Below are positions 43,721 through 53,198 of a stretch of DNA of 64,000 nt, piece after piece. A program made the position numbers and the translations under genes. Below the pieces are notes generated by a model that saw nothing but the letters and a program-made list of their open reading frames with translations, did not search any database and was not told where the DNA came from. Numbering within the stretch: the stretch's first letter is position 1; each line of letters starts with the position of its first letter. This DNA comes from Williamsia sterculiae (lineage in GTDB: Bacteria; Actinomycetota; Actinomycetes; Mycobacteriales; Mycobacteriaceae), in assembly GCF_900156495.1 (NCBI RefSeq), contig NZ_FTNT01000003.1:62001-126000 (forward strand). The letters are read 5' to 3'.

Positions 43721-46442
43721 GCCGACCACCGGTACCGAGGGACCGACCGCGGCGCGGGAGAGTGCGCCCGGCGGCGGCGTGCCCCGTCGCGGCCCTCGAG
43801 ACTTTCCCCGGCACTGGATCGCCGACGTGCTGGCCAGCGACGGCGGCGTGGTACATCTGCGACCGATCGTGCCCGAGGACGCCGATCGGTTGGTGCGGTT
43901 CCACGCCACGTTGTCCGAACGCACGCGATACATGCGCTATTTCGGGCCGTACCCGACACTCTCGCCACGGGACATCGCACGGATGACCACGGTCGACCAC
44001 CACGACCGAGTCGCGATGGTGGGGCTCCTCGGTGGCGAGATGATCGCGATGGGCGTCTACGAGGGGATGCGCACCATGGGGCGCCCGCACTCGGCGGAGG
44101 TCGCGTTCGTGGTCGCCGACGACCATCAGGGCCGCGGACTCGGCCCCATCCTGCTCGAACACCTCGCGGGCGCGGCCGCCGAGAACGGGTTCACCCGATT
44201 CGAGGCCGAGGTGCTCACCGAGAATCCGTACATGGTGGCGGTGTTCCGTGACGCGGGATACCAGTTGACCCGCAGTTTCGATGGCAGCACGGTGCACGTG
44301 GAGTTCACGATCGACCCCAGCGAGGCCCTGCTGTCGGTGCGCAACGCCCGCGAACGCGGATCGGAGGCGCGGAGCGTGGCCAACCTGCTGCGGCCCGCCT
44401 CGGTGGCCGTCATCGGCGCCTCCACCGACCGCACCAAGGTGGGAAACGCCCTGCTGGCCAACATCGTCGACCACGGATTCACCGGCCCGGTGTACCCGGT
44501 GAACGCCGAGGCACGTGAGGTGCGTGGCATCCACGCCTACCCGACGGTGCGCGACATCCCCGAGCCGGTGGATCTCGCGGTGGTCGCGGTGCCCGCGGGC
44601 ACGGTCGACGAGGTACTCGCGGACTGTCTGACCAAGGGGGTGAAGACGCTGGTCGTGGTGTCGTCAGGGTTCGCCGACACCGGTGAGTCGGGTCGCGCAT
44701 CGGAGGCGCGACTGGTCGCCGCGGTACGCGAACACGGGATGCGACTGGTCGGTCCCAACGCCCTCGGCGTGGCCAACAACGACCCCGAGATCTCGTTGAA
44801 CGCGACGCTGGCCCCGCGGATACCCTCGCTCGGGCGGGTGGGGTTCTTCTGTCAGTCCGGTGCGCTGGGCATCGCCATCCTCGACACCGCCGCCCGGCGG
44901 GGACTGGGCCTGTCGACGTTCGTCTCGGCGGGCAACCGCGCCGACCTCTCCGGCAACGACCTGCTGCAGTACTGGGATTCCGATGCGGGCACCGAGGTCG
45001 TCCTGCTGTACCTGGAGAGTTTCGGCAACCCCCGCAAGTTCTTCCGGTTGGCCCGCCGGGTGGCGCGGGACAAGCCGATCGTCGCGGTGAAATCCGGTCT
45101 GGGCGCGGTCACCGCCAAATTCGCCACCGGAGAACCCGAGCTCGGCGACGAGGGGTCCCGGGGCATCCTGGCCCAGGCCGGGGTGATCCAGGTGGACACG
45201 CTGACCGAACTGTTCGACTGTGCGCTGGCGCTGGCATATCAACCGTTGCCCGCGGGTCCGCGGGTCCGGGTGGTCGGCAACTCCAGCGTGCTCGGCGCGA
45301 TCGCCGCCGACGTCGGTGGGAGGTACGGGCTGGAGTCGAGTGGCAACATCGACCTCGGTCCGGCGGCGAGTCCTGAGGAGTTCCAGGCCGCGGTGGGGTC
45401 CGCGGCCGCCGATCCCGACGTGGACGCGATCATCGCGGTGTTCGTGCCGCCGGTCGCGGTGAGCGCCACCGCCTACGCCGACGCGTTGATGGCAGGCGCC
45501 CGCGATTCCCGGACGCCGGTGGTCTCGACGTTCCTGGCCGCCGAGGGCGTTCCGGACGCATTGATGGTCCGGGGTGACAACGGCGGACCGGCCCGTGGAT
45601 CCATTCCGTCGTATCCCGGTCCGGAGCGAGCCGCCCAGGCGCTGGGTCAGGCGTGGCGATATTCGCGCTGGCGCTCCCGGCCGGAGTCCCCGATCGTGCG
45701 CCCCGACGGCATCGACCCCGCCGCCGCCCGCGGGCTGGTCCGCGACCTGCTCATCAGTGGGGGGGAGCAGGGTATCGACCTCGACGACCGCCAGTCGGCG
45801 AGCCTGCTGCGGTACTACGGCATCCACGTCGTCGACTTCCGCGAGACCGACACCGCCGAGGAGGCGATGGCGGCGGCCGAGGAACTCGGGTTCCCGGTCG
45901 CCGTGAAGGCGATGTCACCGGGCTGGCGCGGTCGCCTCGACCGGGAGGGTGCCCGCCTGGACCTGTCGGACAGCGTCAGCGTGGGTGCGGCGTTCACCGA
46001 ACTCACCCTGGTCACCGGGGATCGCACCCTGCAGGTACAGCGGATGGCCCATCGCGGCATCAACACCGTCATCCGGGTCGGCGACGACACGTCCTTCGGT
46101 TCGTTGATCTCGTTCGGACTGTCCGGGGTGACCTTCGAACTGCTCGGCGATCACGTGTACCGGGTACCGCCGCTCAGTGAGGCCGATGCCCGGGAACTGA
46201 TCGCCGCGCCGCGGTCGGCTCCGCTGTTGCAGGGCTACCACGGTCAGCAGGTGGTCGACACCGACAGCCTCGTCGACCTGTTGCTGCGGGTGTCGACGAT
46301 GGTCGACGACATCCCCGAGGTGCGTTCGCTGTCGTTGGATCCCATCCTGGTCGCCTCGGACTCGGCGTCGGTCCTCGCCGGCCGGGTACGACTCGGCCCG
46401 GTGCCCACCAGGGTGGACACCGGGCCGCGGAGGCTGCGCTGA
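43713..46442 (+). CDS. Pat-like lysine acetyltransferase: GNAT fused to acyl-CoA synthetase-like domains
   Basis: This 909-residue protein has an N-terminal GNAT domain (about residues 30-200, with ARGHG-like EVAFVVADDHQGRGLGPILLEH), a CoA-binding Rossmann domain (about 215 onward, SVAVIGASTDRTKVGNALLANI), a succinyl-CoA-ligase-like domain and a C-terminal ATP-grasp domain. The order matches actinobacterial PatA rather than E. coli PatZ, where GNAT is last. The catalytic His region of active NDP-forming acyl-CoA synthetases (usually A-S-H-T-G) reads AKFATGEPELG here, with no His. A regulatory, acetyl-CoA-sensing role is therefore likely. GGAGG precedes the GTG, which lies inside acuC. Confidence 0.9.
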   Translation: MTEPTTGTEGPTAARESAPGGGVPRRGPRDFPRHWIADVLASDGGVVHLRPIVPEDADRLVRFHATLSERTRYMRYFGPYPTLSPRDIARMTTVDHHDRVAMVGLLGGEMIAMGVYEGMRTMGRPHSAEVAFVVADDHQGRGLGPILLEHLAGAAAENGFTRFEAEVLTENPYMVAVFRDAGYQLTRSFDGSTVHVEFTIDPSEALLSVRNARERGSEARSVANLLRPASVAVIGASTDRTKVGNALLANIVDHGFTGPVYPVNAEAREVRGIHAYPTVRDIPEPVDLAVVAVPAGTVDEVLADCLTKGVKTLVVVSSGFADTGESGRASEARLVAAVREHGMRLVGPNALGVANNDPEISLNATLAPRIPSLGRVGFFCQSGALGIAILDTAARRGLGLSTFVSAGNRADLSGNDLLQYWDSDAGTEVVLLYLESFGNPRKFFRLARRVARDKPIVAVKSGLGAVTAKFATGEPELGDEGSRGILAQAGVIQVDTLTELFDCALALAYQPLPAGPRVRVVGNSSVLGAIAADVGGRYGLESSGNIDLGPAASPEEFQAAVGSAAADPDVDAIIAVFVPPVAVSATAYADALMAGARDSRTPVVSTFLAAEGVPDALMVRGDNGGPARGSIPSYPGPERAAQALGQAWRYSRWRSRPESPIVRPDGIDPAAARGLVRDLLISGGEQGIDLDDRQSASLLRYYGIHVVDFRETDTAEEAMAAAEELGFPVAVKAMSPGWRGRLDREGARLDLSDSVSVGAAFTELTLVTGDRTLQVQRMAHRGINTVIRVGDDTSFGSLISFGLSGVTFELLGDHVYRVPPLSEADARELIAAPRSAPLLQGYHGQQVVDTDSLVDLLLRVSTMVDDIPEVRSLSLDPILVASDSASVLAGRVRLGPVPTRVDTGPRRLR

Positions 46443-46450
46443 GGAGTCGG

Positions 46451-47440
<990 letters not shown>

Positions 47441-47475
47441 GTCGGCCTCCTCGAGTCATTCGCTTTCATGAGGTC

Positions 47476-47505
47476 CAACGACCCGTGGGGAGGAAAAAGT
47501 TCCCC
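47476..47505 (-). promoter_or_regulatory. ECF-sigma (SigE/SigH-type) promoter of sigB
   Basis: On the minus strand GGGGAAC (47505-47499) and GTTG (47479-47476) are separated by 19 bases, matching the GGAAC-N18/19-GTT pattern of SigE/SigH-class promoters. Transcription would start about 30 bases before the sigB ATG. It implies that sigB is switched on by envelope or oxidative stress sigma factors. Confidence 0.85.
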
Positions 47506-47561
47506 GCACCGACTCGTCGCTGCCGCTCTGAGCTGCGGGAATGCCTCACCCGGCTGAGAAC

Positions 47562-49127
47562 TTACTGAGAAGTCAACTCCGCGCGAACATCCGGGGAACC
47601 CGCGACCAGGACGCCGTGGCGGACCAACGCCTCGACGAAGCCGTGCACCGCGTCCGGTTCGGGAGCATCGTCGACCGCCGCGGCCAGCAGCGCGACCACC
47701 TCGTCCAGGGGGAGTCCGTCGTGGCGCAGTCCGCCGACCAGGGCGCGGCCCACCGCATCGACCTCGTGGGCCCACCGGGGGCCCTCGGTGCGGTGCAGGC
47801 GCAGGGCGACCCGACGCCAGTCATCGACGTCCACGCCGTCGGGACCGGTTGTCCTCGCGCGGACCGCCACGTCGGTGAGGGCGACGTCGTCGGCCAACTG
47901 CAGCCGCGCCGACCCCAGCTCGTGATCACGCAACCAGGCGACTCGGTCGAGGTAGGCCGGTGCCTCCACGCCGAGACGGCCGTCGAACTCGTGACGGATC
48001 TCCTCGGCCAGCACGTCGGAGGGGGCGTCGGTGGCGCGCAGGTAGACGAAGCCGAAGCCGATCCCGCGGACCCCGGCGGCCTCGAGGTGCGTCAGCCACT
48101 GCGCGGCCAGCTCGGCGCCGCGACCCATCCGCGGATCCAGGCCGGCGTCGCGGATCCAGGTGCCCACGTACAGCGCCGGGTCGGCCACGTCACGCTGCAG
48201 GATCCACGCGTCCACTCCGTGGTCGGGGATCCAGCTCGCGACCCGTTCGCGCCAGTCGTCACCGGTGATCACCCATGACGCCAACATGCTCGCGGTGCCG
48301 CCGGGTACCAGGTGATCCGGGGCGGTCGAGATCATCAGCCGGCTCGCCCCGTCGAGGTCGAGACCGGAGTCGCGGTAGCTGTGGGTGACCGCGGGCGGGC
48401 CCACGACGAACGGCGGATTGGTCACGATGGCGTCGAACCGTCGGCCGACGACCGGTTCGAACCAGGAGCCGCGGAGCAGTTCGTGACGTGACGGATCGAC
48501 GGCGTTGATGGCGAATCCGGCCCGGGCCAGATCCAGCGACCGTCCGGTGATGTCGGTGGCGGTGACGTGGCGCGCGTGGTCCAGCGCGTGCAGTGCCTGC
48601 ACCCCGCAGCCGGTCCCGACGTCGAGCACGGTGCCCACGGGCGTCGACGGGGTGGCCTGCAGCAGCGATAACGACGCGTGTCCGACACCGAGTACATGGT
48701 CGGTGGCGATGTCGACGGGGCGCATGCTGCCGTCGATGTCGGAGAACAACCAGCGGTTGCCCGAACCGGTGTCCAGCGGACGCACGTCGACCGCGGCGCG
48801 CAGTCGATCACCGTCGGTGATCAGCAGCCCGGTGGTGAGCGCGTCCCCGACCGTCACCGGGTGCAGGGCCGCCGCGACCTCGTCGCGGCGGCAGGCGTCG
48901 GCGACCAGGAACAACCGGATCAGGATGCCGAGTTCGCCGGCGTCGGCGGCGGCCCGACGCACCGGGACCGGTTCACCGCGACCCAGTGCGTCATGGGCCT
49001 CCGCTCCCAGGGCGGCGAGCACACCGTCCGCGTCGTACCCGTGGGTGAGGAACGCGGTACGCAGATCGGAGCAGATGGTGTGCAGGGCGTCGACGGCGGT
49101 GGGTGCGCCGTCGAGGTCGGTGGTCAC
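47562..49127 (-). CDS. Class I SAM-dependent methyltransferase (RsmC/HemK-like)
   Basis: This 521-residue protein has a helical N-terminal region (about residues 1-125), a beta-rich domain, then a Rossmann methyltransferase core with motif I VLDVGTGCGVQALHA and the catalytic IVTNPPFVV (NPPF, usual for N-methylation of bases or glutamine). About 220 additional C-terminal residues follow. The NPPF motif suggests rRNA adenine/guanine or protein-glutamine methylation; the substrate is not known. The GTG start overlaps the DUF3099 stop by 4 bases, so the two are translationally coupled. Confidence 0.87.
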   Translation of the reverse strand: MTTDLDGAPTAVDALHTICSDLRTAFLTHGYDADGVLAALGAEAHDALGRGEPVPVRRAAADAGELGILIRLFLVADACRRDEVAAALHPVTVGDALTTGLLITDGDRLRAAVDVRPLDTGSGNRWLFSDIDGSMRPVDIATDHVLGVGHASLSLLQATPSTPVGTVLDVGTGCGVQALHALDHARHVTATDITGRSLDLARAGFAINAVDPSRHELLRGSWFEPVVGRRFDAIVTNPPFVVGPPAVTHSYRDSGLDLDGASRLMISTAPDHLVPGGTASMLASWVITGDDWRERVASWIPDHGVDAWILQRDVADPALYVGTWIRDAGLDPRMGRGAELAAQWLTHLEAAGVRGIGFGFVYLRATDAPSDVLAEEIRHEFDGRLGVEAPAYLDRVAWLRDHELGSARLQLADDVALTDVAVRARTTGPDGVDVDDWRRVALRLHRTEGPRWAHEVDAVGRALVGGLRHDGLPLDEVVALLAAAVDDAPEPDAVHGFVEALVRHGVLVAGSPDVRAELTSQ

Positions 49128-49513
49128 TCCTGGCGGCCCTCGATACGGCGCAACTCCTGGTCGATGTGGGTGGTGTGCGGGTGCTCGTCGACCACCGACG
49201 AACGGCCCATCCCCAATTCGTTGCCGACCTTGGCACCACCGAATTTGTAGTGCCGCGCCTCGCCCTTGGCCCGGGGCGGGCGGTCGTTGGCGATGAGCAC
49301 CGCCATCCACGGCAACGGGATGGACAGCGCGATGACACCGAGGGCGACGTAACCGTTGCCGGTGACGCCGTACAGCACACCCGCCAGCACCAGCGCGGGA
49401 ACCCGGAAGGCCATCAGGAACAGATAACGCCGGACCCTCGCCCGGTGCTGTGCATCCTGCGGCAACTCGGCCTGCGTTATCAGGATGGCTTCCCGATCCT
49501 CCTTGCGAACCAC
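49124..49513 (-). CDS. DUF3099 membrane protein (Rv2709-like)
   Basis: The protein of about 129 residues begins VVRKEDREAILITQAELPQ, the typical DUF3099 opening, followed by two membrane segments (LFLMAFRVPALVLAGVLYGV and YVALGVIALSIPLPWMAVLIA) and a basic then polar C-terminal tail. Function is unknown. The GTG at 49513 is preferred because it begins at the family start; the ATG at 49549 would add 12 residues. It is divergent from the DUF3039 gene, as Rv2709 is from Rv2708c. Confidence 0.8.
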   Translation of the reverse strand: MVRKEDREAILITQAELPQDAQHRARVRRYLFLMAFRVPALVLAGVLYGVTGNGYVALGVIALSIPLPWMAVLIANDRPPRAKGEARHYKFGGAKVGNELGMGRSSVVDEHPHTTHIDQELRRIEGRQE

Positions 49514-49625
49514 GTGCTCAACTCTTCCACTTTCCCGAGCTCGCCGCATCGTCGCAGGCGAGAGCCGTGCTGAAACGGATCGGACCGTCCTGCGGCGTCG
49601 GTGGTCACCCGGGCACCCGATCCGG

Positions 49626-49631
49626 CACAAT
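49626..49631 (+). promoter_or_regulatory. -10 element of a likely leaderless promoter for the DUF3039 gene
   Basis: CACAAT, one change from TACAAT, ends 7 bases before the ATG at 49639. It overlaps an upstream in-frame ATG (49630), which argues against that start. Confidence 0.45.
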
Positions 49632-49638
49632 GTCGGGT

Positions 49639-49881
49639 ATGGGTACGCAGACGATCGAGCGCCCCGATCTGCTGGAGGACGTCGACACCGACGACACCAC
49701 CGACGACGACGCGCCGAAGTTTTTCCACTACGTCAAGAAGGACAAGATCGCCGAGAGTGCGGTCATGGGCAATCACGTCGTCGCCCTGTGCGGCGAGGTG
49801 TTCCCGGTGACCCGGTCGCCGAAGCCCGGCGCCCCGGTGTGCCCGGAGTGCAAGAAGATCTACGCCCGGATGAAGAGCTGA
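49639..49881 (+). CDS. DUF3039 zinc-ribbon-like protein (Rv2708c-like)
   Basis: The 80-residue protein has an acidic, Asp/Thr-rich N terminus, the PKFFHYVKKDKIAES block and a two-cysteine-pair pattern (ALCGEVF ... VCPECKKIYARMKS) that could bind one zinc. It matches the small actinobacterial DUF3039 family in length and motif order. Function is unknown. The ATG at 49639 is used on the evidence of the leaderless -10. Confidence 0.85.
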   Translation: MGTQTIERPDLLEDVDTDDTTDDDAPKFFHYVKKDKIAESAVMGNHVVALCGEVFPVTRSPKPGAPVCPECKKIYARMKS

Positions 49882-49909
49882 CCGCGGGTCGAGCCCATTC
49901 CGATGGTCG

Positions 49910-50983
49910 TCATCGGCGCAGCGGCGACCGGCTCCGCTGTTGGTGTCCGTCCCTGGCGACCTCGGTGATGTCGCCGGACTGCATCGGCATCTCCGTCGAT
50001 CTCGCGTCGGCCGCAGGGTGGCCCCGGCGGCGGATCGGCCCGGTCTGCAGCCGTTCGGGGATGCCGCGGAGCTGACCGGTGATGTCGTCGGCCTGGGCCG
50101 ACACCCAGTCACGGACCACGTCGATGTGACTGGGCTTGGCGGGCCACATGCGCTGCACCGTCGCGTTGAACTCGGCCCCGATGACGATCGCGAAACCGAG
50201 GAAGAACGTGAACAGCAAGAAGGCGATCGGGGTGGCCAGCGCGCCATAGGAGTAACCGGCCTTGACCACGTAGGCGAGGTAGATCCGCAGGATCCACGAC
50301 GCGACCGCGAACACCACCGCGGCCAGCAGCGCACCGGCGATGAGCCGGTGCCAGGGCAGCGGTCGCGGCAGCGCGACGTGGTACATCGTGGCCAAACCGA
50401 GGACCAGCAACAATCCGACCGCGGGGTAGTAGCCGTAGGCGATCAGGTGGTTGCCGATGGGGTTCCACGAGTCCGGCAGCAGCTCGTTGATGTAGGTGGG
50501 GCCCAGGGCGACCAACGGCAGGATGAACACCGCGCCCACCAGGAACGCCAGGTACACGTTGAGCGCGAAGATCCGCTGCCAGACGGGGTTGCGCAGGGAA
50601 TTCTGCTCGTGTGCGCGGGAGATGGAGTCGATGAAGTTGCTCATCGCCGACGATCCGGCCCACAGCGACATGACGAAACCGATGGAGATGAACTCGACCC
50701 GGCCCCGACCCAGCACGTCGGCGACGGTGGGTTTGATGATCTCGTCGACGACGTTCTCGCTGAACGTCCGACTGGCGAACCCGATGATGCGCGCGTGCAC
50801 GATGTCGATGGTGTCCGGGCCGAACCACCCGGCGACATAGCCGATGCTGCTGAGCAGGCCCAGCAGCAGGGGAGCCAACGACAGGGTCTGCCAGAAGGCG
50901 GCCTGGGCCGACATCGCGACGATCGAGTCCTGCCACGCCTTGACCGCCGTGCGCCAGACCAGACGATGCAGGTTCGACCACAC
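49910..50983 (-). CDS. YihY/BrkB family membrane protein (Rv2707-like)
   Basis: This 357-residue polytopic protein has six or so membrane helices. The YihY/virulence-factor-BrkB features include AAFWQTLSLAPLLLGLLSSIGYVAG near the start and the GAEFNATVQRMWP motif after the last helix, then a polar C-terminal tail. Function in this family is not firmly known. The start is uncertain: the GTG at 50983 begins right at the conserved region, but the reading frame stays open well upstream with no ATG or GTG in good position, and an ATG at 51042 is one frame off. Confidence 0.75.
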   Translation of the reverse strand: MWSNLHRLVWRTAVKAWQDSIVAMSAQAAFWQTLSLAPLLLGLLSSIGYVAGWFGPDTIDIVHARIIGFASRTFSENVVDEIIKPTVADVLGRGRVEFISIGFVMSLWAGSSAMSNFIDSISRAHEQNSLRNPVWQRIFALNVYLAFLVGAVFILPLVALGPTYINELLPDSWNPIGNHLIAYGYYPAVGLLLVLGLATMYHVALPRPLPWHRLIAGALLAAVVFAVASWILRIYLAYVVKAGYSYGALATPIAFLLFTFFLGFAIVIGAEFNATVQRMWPAKPSHIDVVRDWVSAQADDITGQLRGIPERLQTGPIRRRGHPAADARSTEMPMQSGDITEVARDGHQQRSRSPLRR

Positions 50984-51132
50984 CGGCAGGCGCAGACGAT
51001 CCGGCTCCGTCGCGGAATCGTCGACGGGCCTGGTGCGGGCATCGTGTCTGTCTATGTGACCAGCATCCCTGATCGGGGCGATGGACCGCGGGACCGGGTC
51101 GTGCGTGTCCCGGGGAGCGGGCCCGCCTCGGG

Positions 51133-51138
51133 TAGAGT
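51133..51138 (+). promoter_or_regulatory. -10 element upstream of a possible leaderless uORF
   Basis: TAGAGT ends 7 bases before the GTG at 51146. A transcript from here would have a 127-base leader before the helicase start at 51273. Confidence 0.45.
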
Positions 51139-51145
51139 CGCAGCG

Positions 51146-51175
51146 GTGCGTCCGGGCTCCGCCACCCGACCGTGA
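51146..51175 (+). CDS. Possible 9-codon leader peptide
   Basis: GTG at 51146 opens a 9-codon frame (VRPGSATRP, then TGA) placed exactly where a leaderless transcript from the TAGAGT at 51133 would begin. It precedes the helicase gene by about 100 bases. Arg and Pro codons are frequent, which could permit translation-dependent control, but the frame is too short to judge by coding statistics. Confidence 0.3.
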   Translation: MRPGSATRP

Positions 51176-51238
51176 CGTCGGTGCGGTGGCCGGAATCGTC
51201 GCCAATCCCCTTTGTCTGTCGGGGTTTTGCAGTGTGTA

Positions 51239-51272
51239 GGGAGTTCTACTGTCTGTCAGGAGTTCTACTGTC
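51239..51272 (+). repeat. Duplicated 14-base element ahead of the helicase start
   Basis: GGAGTTCTACTGTC occurs at 51240-51253 and again at 51259-51272, a 19-base period. Each copy has an SD-like GGAG and a TACTGT hexamer. The second copy ends exactly at the GTG start of the helicase gene, so its GGAG is the probable ribosome site. Confidence 0.75.
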
Positions 51273-52997
51273 GTGGTCGACACCCAGAACGCCGTCTCCA
51301 CCGGTGCGTCGCTACGTATGTGGCAACGACGCGCGCTGACCCGATACCTGGCCACCGCGCCGCGGGACTTTCTCGCGGTGGCGACCCCGGGTGCGGGTAA
51401 GACGACGTTCGGGTTGCGGATCGCCACCGAGTTGCTCGCCGACCGCACCGTGGAACAGGTGACCGTGGTCGCTCCCACCGAACACCTGAAACACCAGTGG
51501 GCAGACGCCGCCGATCGGGTCGGTATCTCCCTGGACTCCCGGTTCTCCAACTCCACGGGTCAGACCAGCTCCGACTTCGACGGCGTGGTGGTCACCTACG
51601 CGCAGGTCGCGGCGCACCCGTCACGACACCGCGTGCGCACCGAGAATCGGCGCACCCTGGTCGTCCTGGACGAGATCCATCACGGCGGTGACGCCAAGAC
51701 CTGGGGTGACGCCATCCGGGAGGCGTTCTCCGACGCCACCCGACGCCTGGCGCTGACCGGTACCCCGTTCCGGTCCGACGACAGCCCCATCCCGTTCGTC
51801 ACCTACGAGTCCGACGCCGAGGGCGTGCAGCGGTCCAAGGCCGACCACAATTACGGTTACGCCGACGCCCTCGCCGACGGCGTGGTGCGTCCGGTGGTGT
51901 TCCTGGCGTACTCGGGGCAGGCGAGCTGGCGGTCCAACGCCGGCGAGGAGTTCAGCGCCCGGCTCGGTGAACCGTTGTCGGCCGAACACACCGCGCGGGC
52001 GTGGCGTACCGCGTTGGACCCGCACGGTGACTGGATCCCCGCGGTCCTCACCGCCGCGCACACCCGTCTGCGAGCACTCCGCGAGTCGGGTGTTCCCGAC
52101 GCGGGGGGTCTGGTGATCGCCAGCGACCAGAAGTCGGCCCGCGACTACGCCGAACTGCTGAGTTCCATCAGCTCCACCCCGGTCACGCTGGCGCTGTCCG
52201 ACGATCCCGGGTCGTCGAAGAAGATCGCCGCCTTCGGCGAGTCGAACGACGAGTGGATGGTCGCGGTGCGGATGGTCTCCGAGGGCGTGGACGTGCCGCG
52301 TCTGTCGGTGGGGGTCTACGCCACCTCGGCGTCCACCCCGTTGTACTTCGCGCAGGCCATCGGCCGGTTCGTGCGGTCCCGGCGACCGGGGGAGACGGCG
52401 AGCGTGTTCCTGCCGTCGGTGCCGGTGTTGCTGCAACTGGCCGCCGAGTTGGAGGCGCAGCGCAACCACGTGCTCGGCAAACCGCACCGGGATTCCGACG
52501 GTCTGGATGACGCGCTGCTCACGGACGCGCAGCGGGAGAAGGACGAGGGCGACGCCGACGAGCGCGGCTTCGAGTCGCTGCACGCCGACGCCGAACTCGA
52601 CCACATCATCTTCGACGGTTCGGCCTTCGGCACCGCCACCTACTCCGGCAGCGAGGAGGAGTCGGACTACCTGGGTCTGCCGGGGCTGTTGGACGCCGAC
52701 CAGGTGCGGACCCTGCTGTCGCAACGGCAGCAGGAGCAGGTCCAGGCGCGCACCGCGGCGGCGGCGAACGGCGACCAGGCCGTCACGCGAACCGCGGCCG
52801 AACCCGACACTCGGGCGCAGTTGTCGTCGCTGCGCCGCGAACTCAACAGCCTGGTCGCGATGCACCATCACCGCACGGGCAAGCCACACGGTCTGGTGCA
52901 CAACGAGTTGCGGCAGCGGCTGGGCGGTCCGCCCACCGCGATGGCCACCGCCGAGCAACTGCGCGAACGGATCGGCGAGTTGCGTCGTTGGAAGTGA
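51273..52997 (+). CDS. DEAD/DEAH-box superfamily 2 helicase
   Basis: This 574-residue helicase has Walker A ATPGAGKTTFG, motif II VVLDEIHHGGD (DEIH), motif III ALTGTPFRSDD and motif VI QAIGRFVRSRRPG, the RecA-like pair of the Rad25/XPB-type and type III restriction-like helicases. The C-terminal part is acidic then Gln/Ala-rich with a final basic segment. No nuclease domain is visible, so a restriction role is not supported; a DNA-repair or RNA role is possible. The GTG start directly follows a duplicated 14-base element. It converges on the DUF7455 gene. Confidence 0.87.
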   Translation: MVDTQNAVSTGASLRMWQRRALTRYLATAPRDFLAVATPGAGKTTFGLRIATELLADRTVEQVTVVAPTEHLKHQWADAADRVGISLDSRFSNSTGQTSSDFDGVVVTYAQVAAHPSRHRVRTENRRTLVVLDEIHHGGDAKTWGDAIREAFSDATRRLALTGTPFRSDDSPIPFVTYESDAEGVQRSKADHNYGYADALADGVVRPVVFLAYSGQASWRSNAGEEFSARLGEPLSAEHTARAWRTALDPHGDWIPAVLTAAHTRLRALRESGVPDAGGLVIASDQKSARDYAELLSSISSTPVTLALSDDPGSSKKIAAFGESNDEWMVAVRMVSEGVDVPRLSVGVYATSASTPLYFAQAIGRFVRSRRPGETASVFLPSVPVLLQLAAELEAQRNHVLGKPHRDSDGLDDALLTDAQREKDEGDADERGFESLHADAELDHIIFDGSAFGTATYSGSEEESDYLGLPGLLDADQVRTLLSQRQQEQVQARTAAAANGDQAVTRTAAEPDTRAQLSSLRRELNSLVAMHHHRTGKPHGLVHNELRQRLGGPPTAMATAEQLRERIGELRRWK

Positions 52998-53038
52998 CCG
53001 GCGCCGCCGTCACGGTCCGACGCGACTCCCGGACAGCA

Positions 53039-53095
53039 CACGGCCCGTGGTTCCGCTCGACCGGCGTAATGGTCGTCGCGGGGCCACGGGCCGTG
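53039..53095. terminator. Bidirectional inverted repeat between helicase and DUF7455 genes
   Basis: CACGGCCCGTGG (53039-53050) is an exact inverted copy of CCACGGGCCGTG (53084-53095). The 12-bp stem encloses 33 bases. It lies in the gap between the two converging genes. Confidence 0.7.
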
Positions 53096-53163
53096 GGCGT
53101 GGTTCGCCGGTGCCGATGTGTGTCCAATCAGCGGCCAGCGGTTGGATCAGCGGCGAAGGCCTG

Positions 53164-53198
53164 CGTCTCTGGACCAGCTCCCGTCTCTAGACCAGCTC
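53164..53198. repeat. Tandem 17-base repeat spanning the DUF7455 stop codon
   Basis: CGTCTCTGGACCAGCTC (53164-53180) and CGTCTCTAGACCAGCTC (53182-53198) differ at one base and have an 18-base period. On the minus strand they read GAG CTG GTC CAG AGA and GAG CTG GTC TAG AGA; the second provides the stop of the DUF7455 gene. Confidence 0.85.

Noticed and set aside
51273-52997. Helicase as part of a restriction or phage-defence system
   Set aside because: No nuclease, methylase or other defence gene is adjacent, and the neighbours are conserved core genes.
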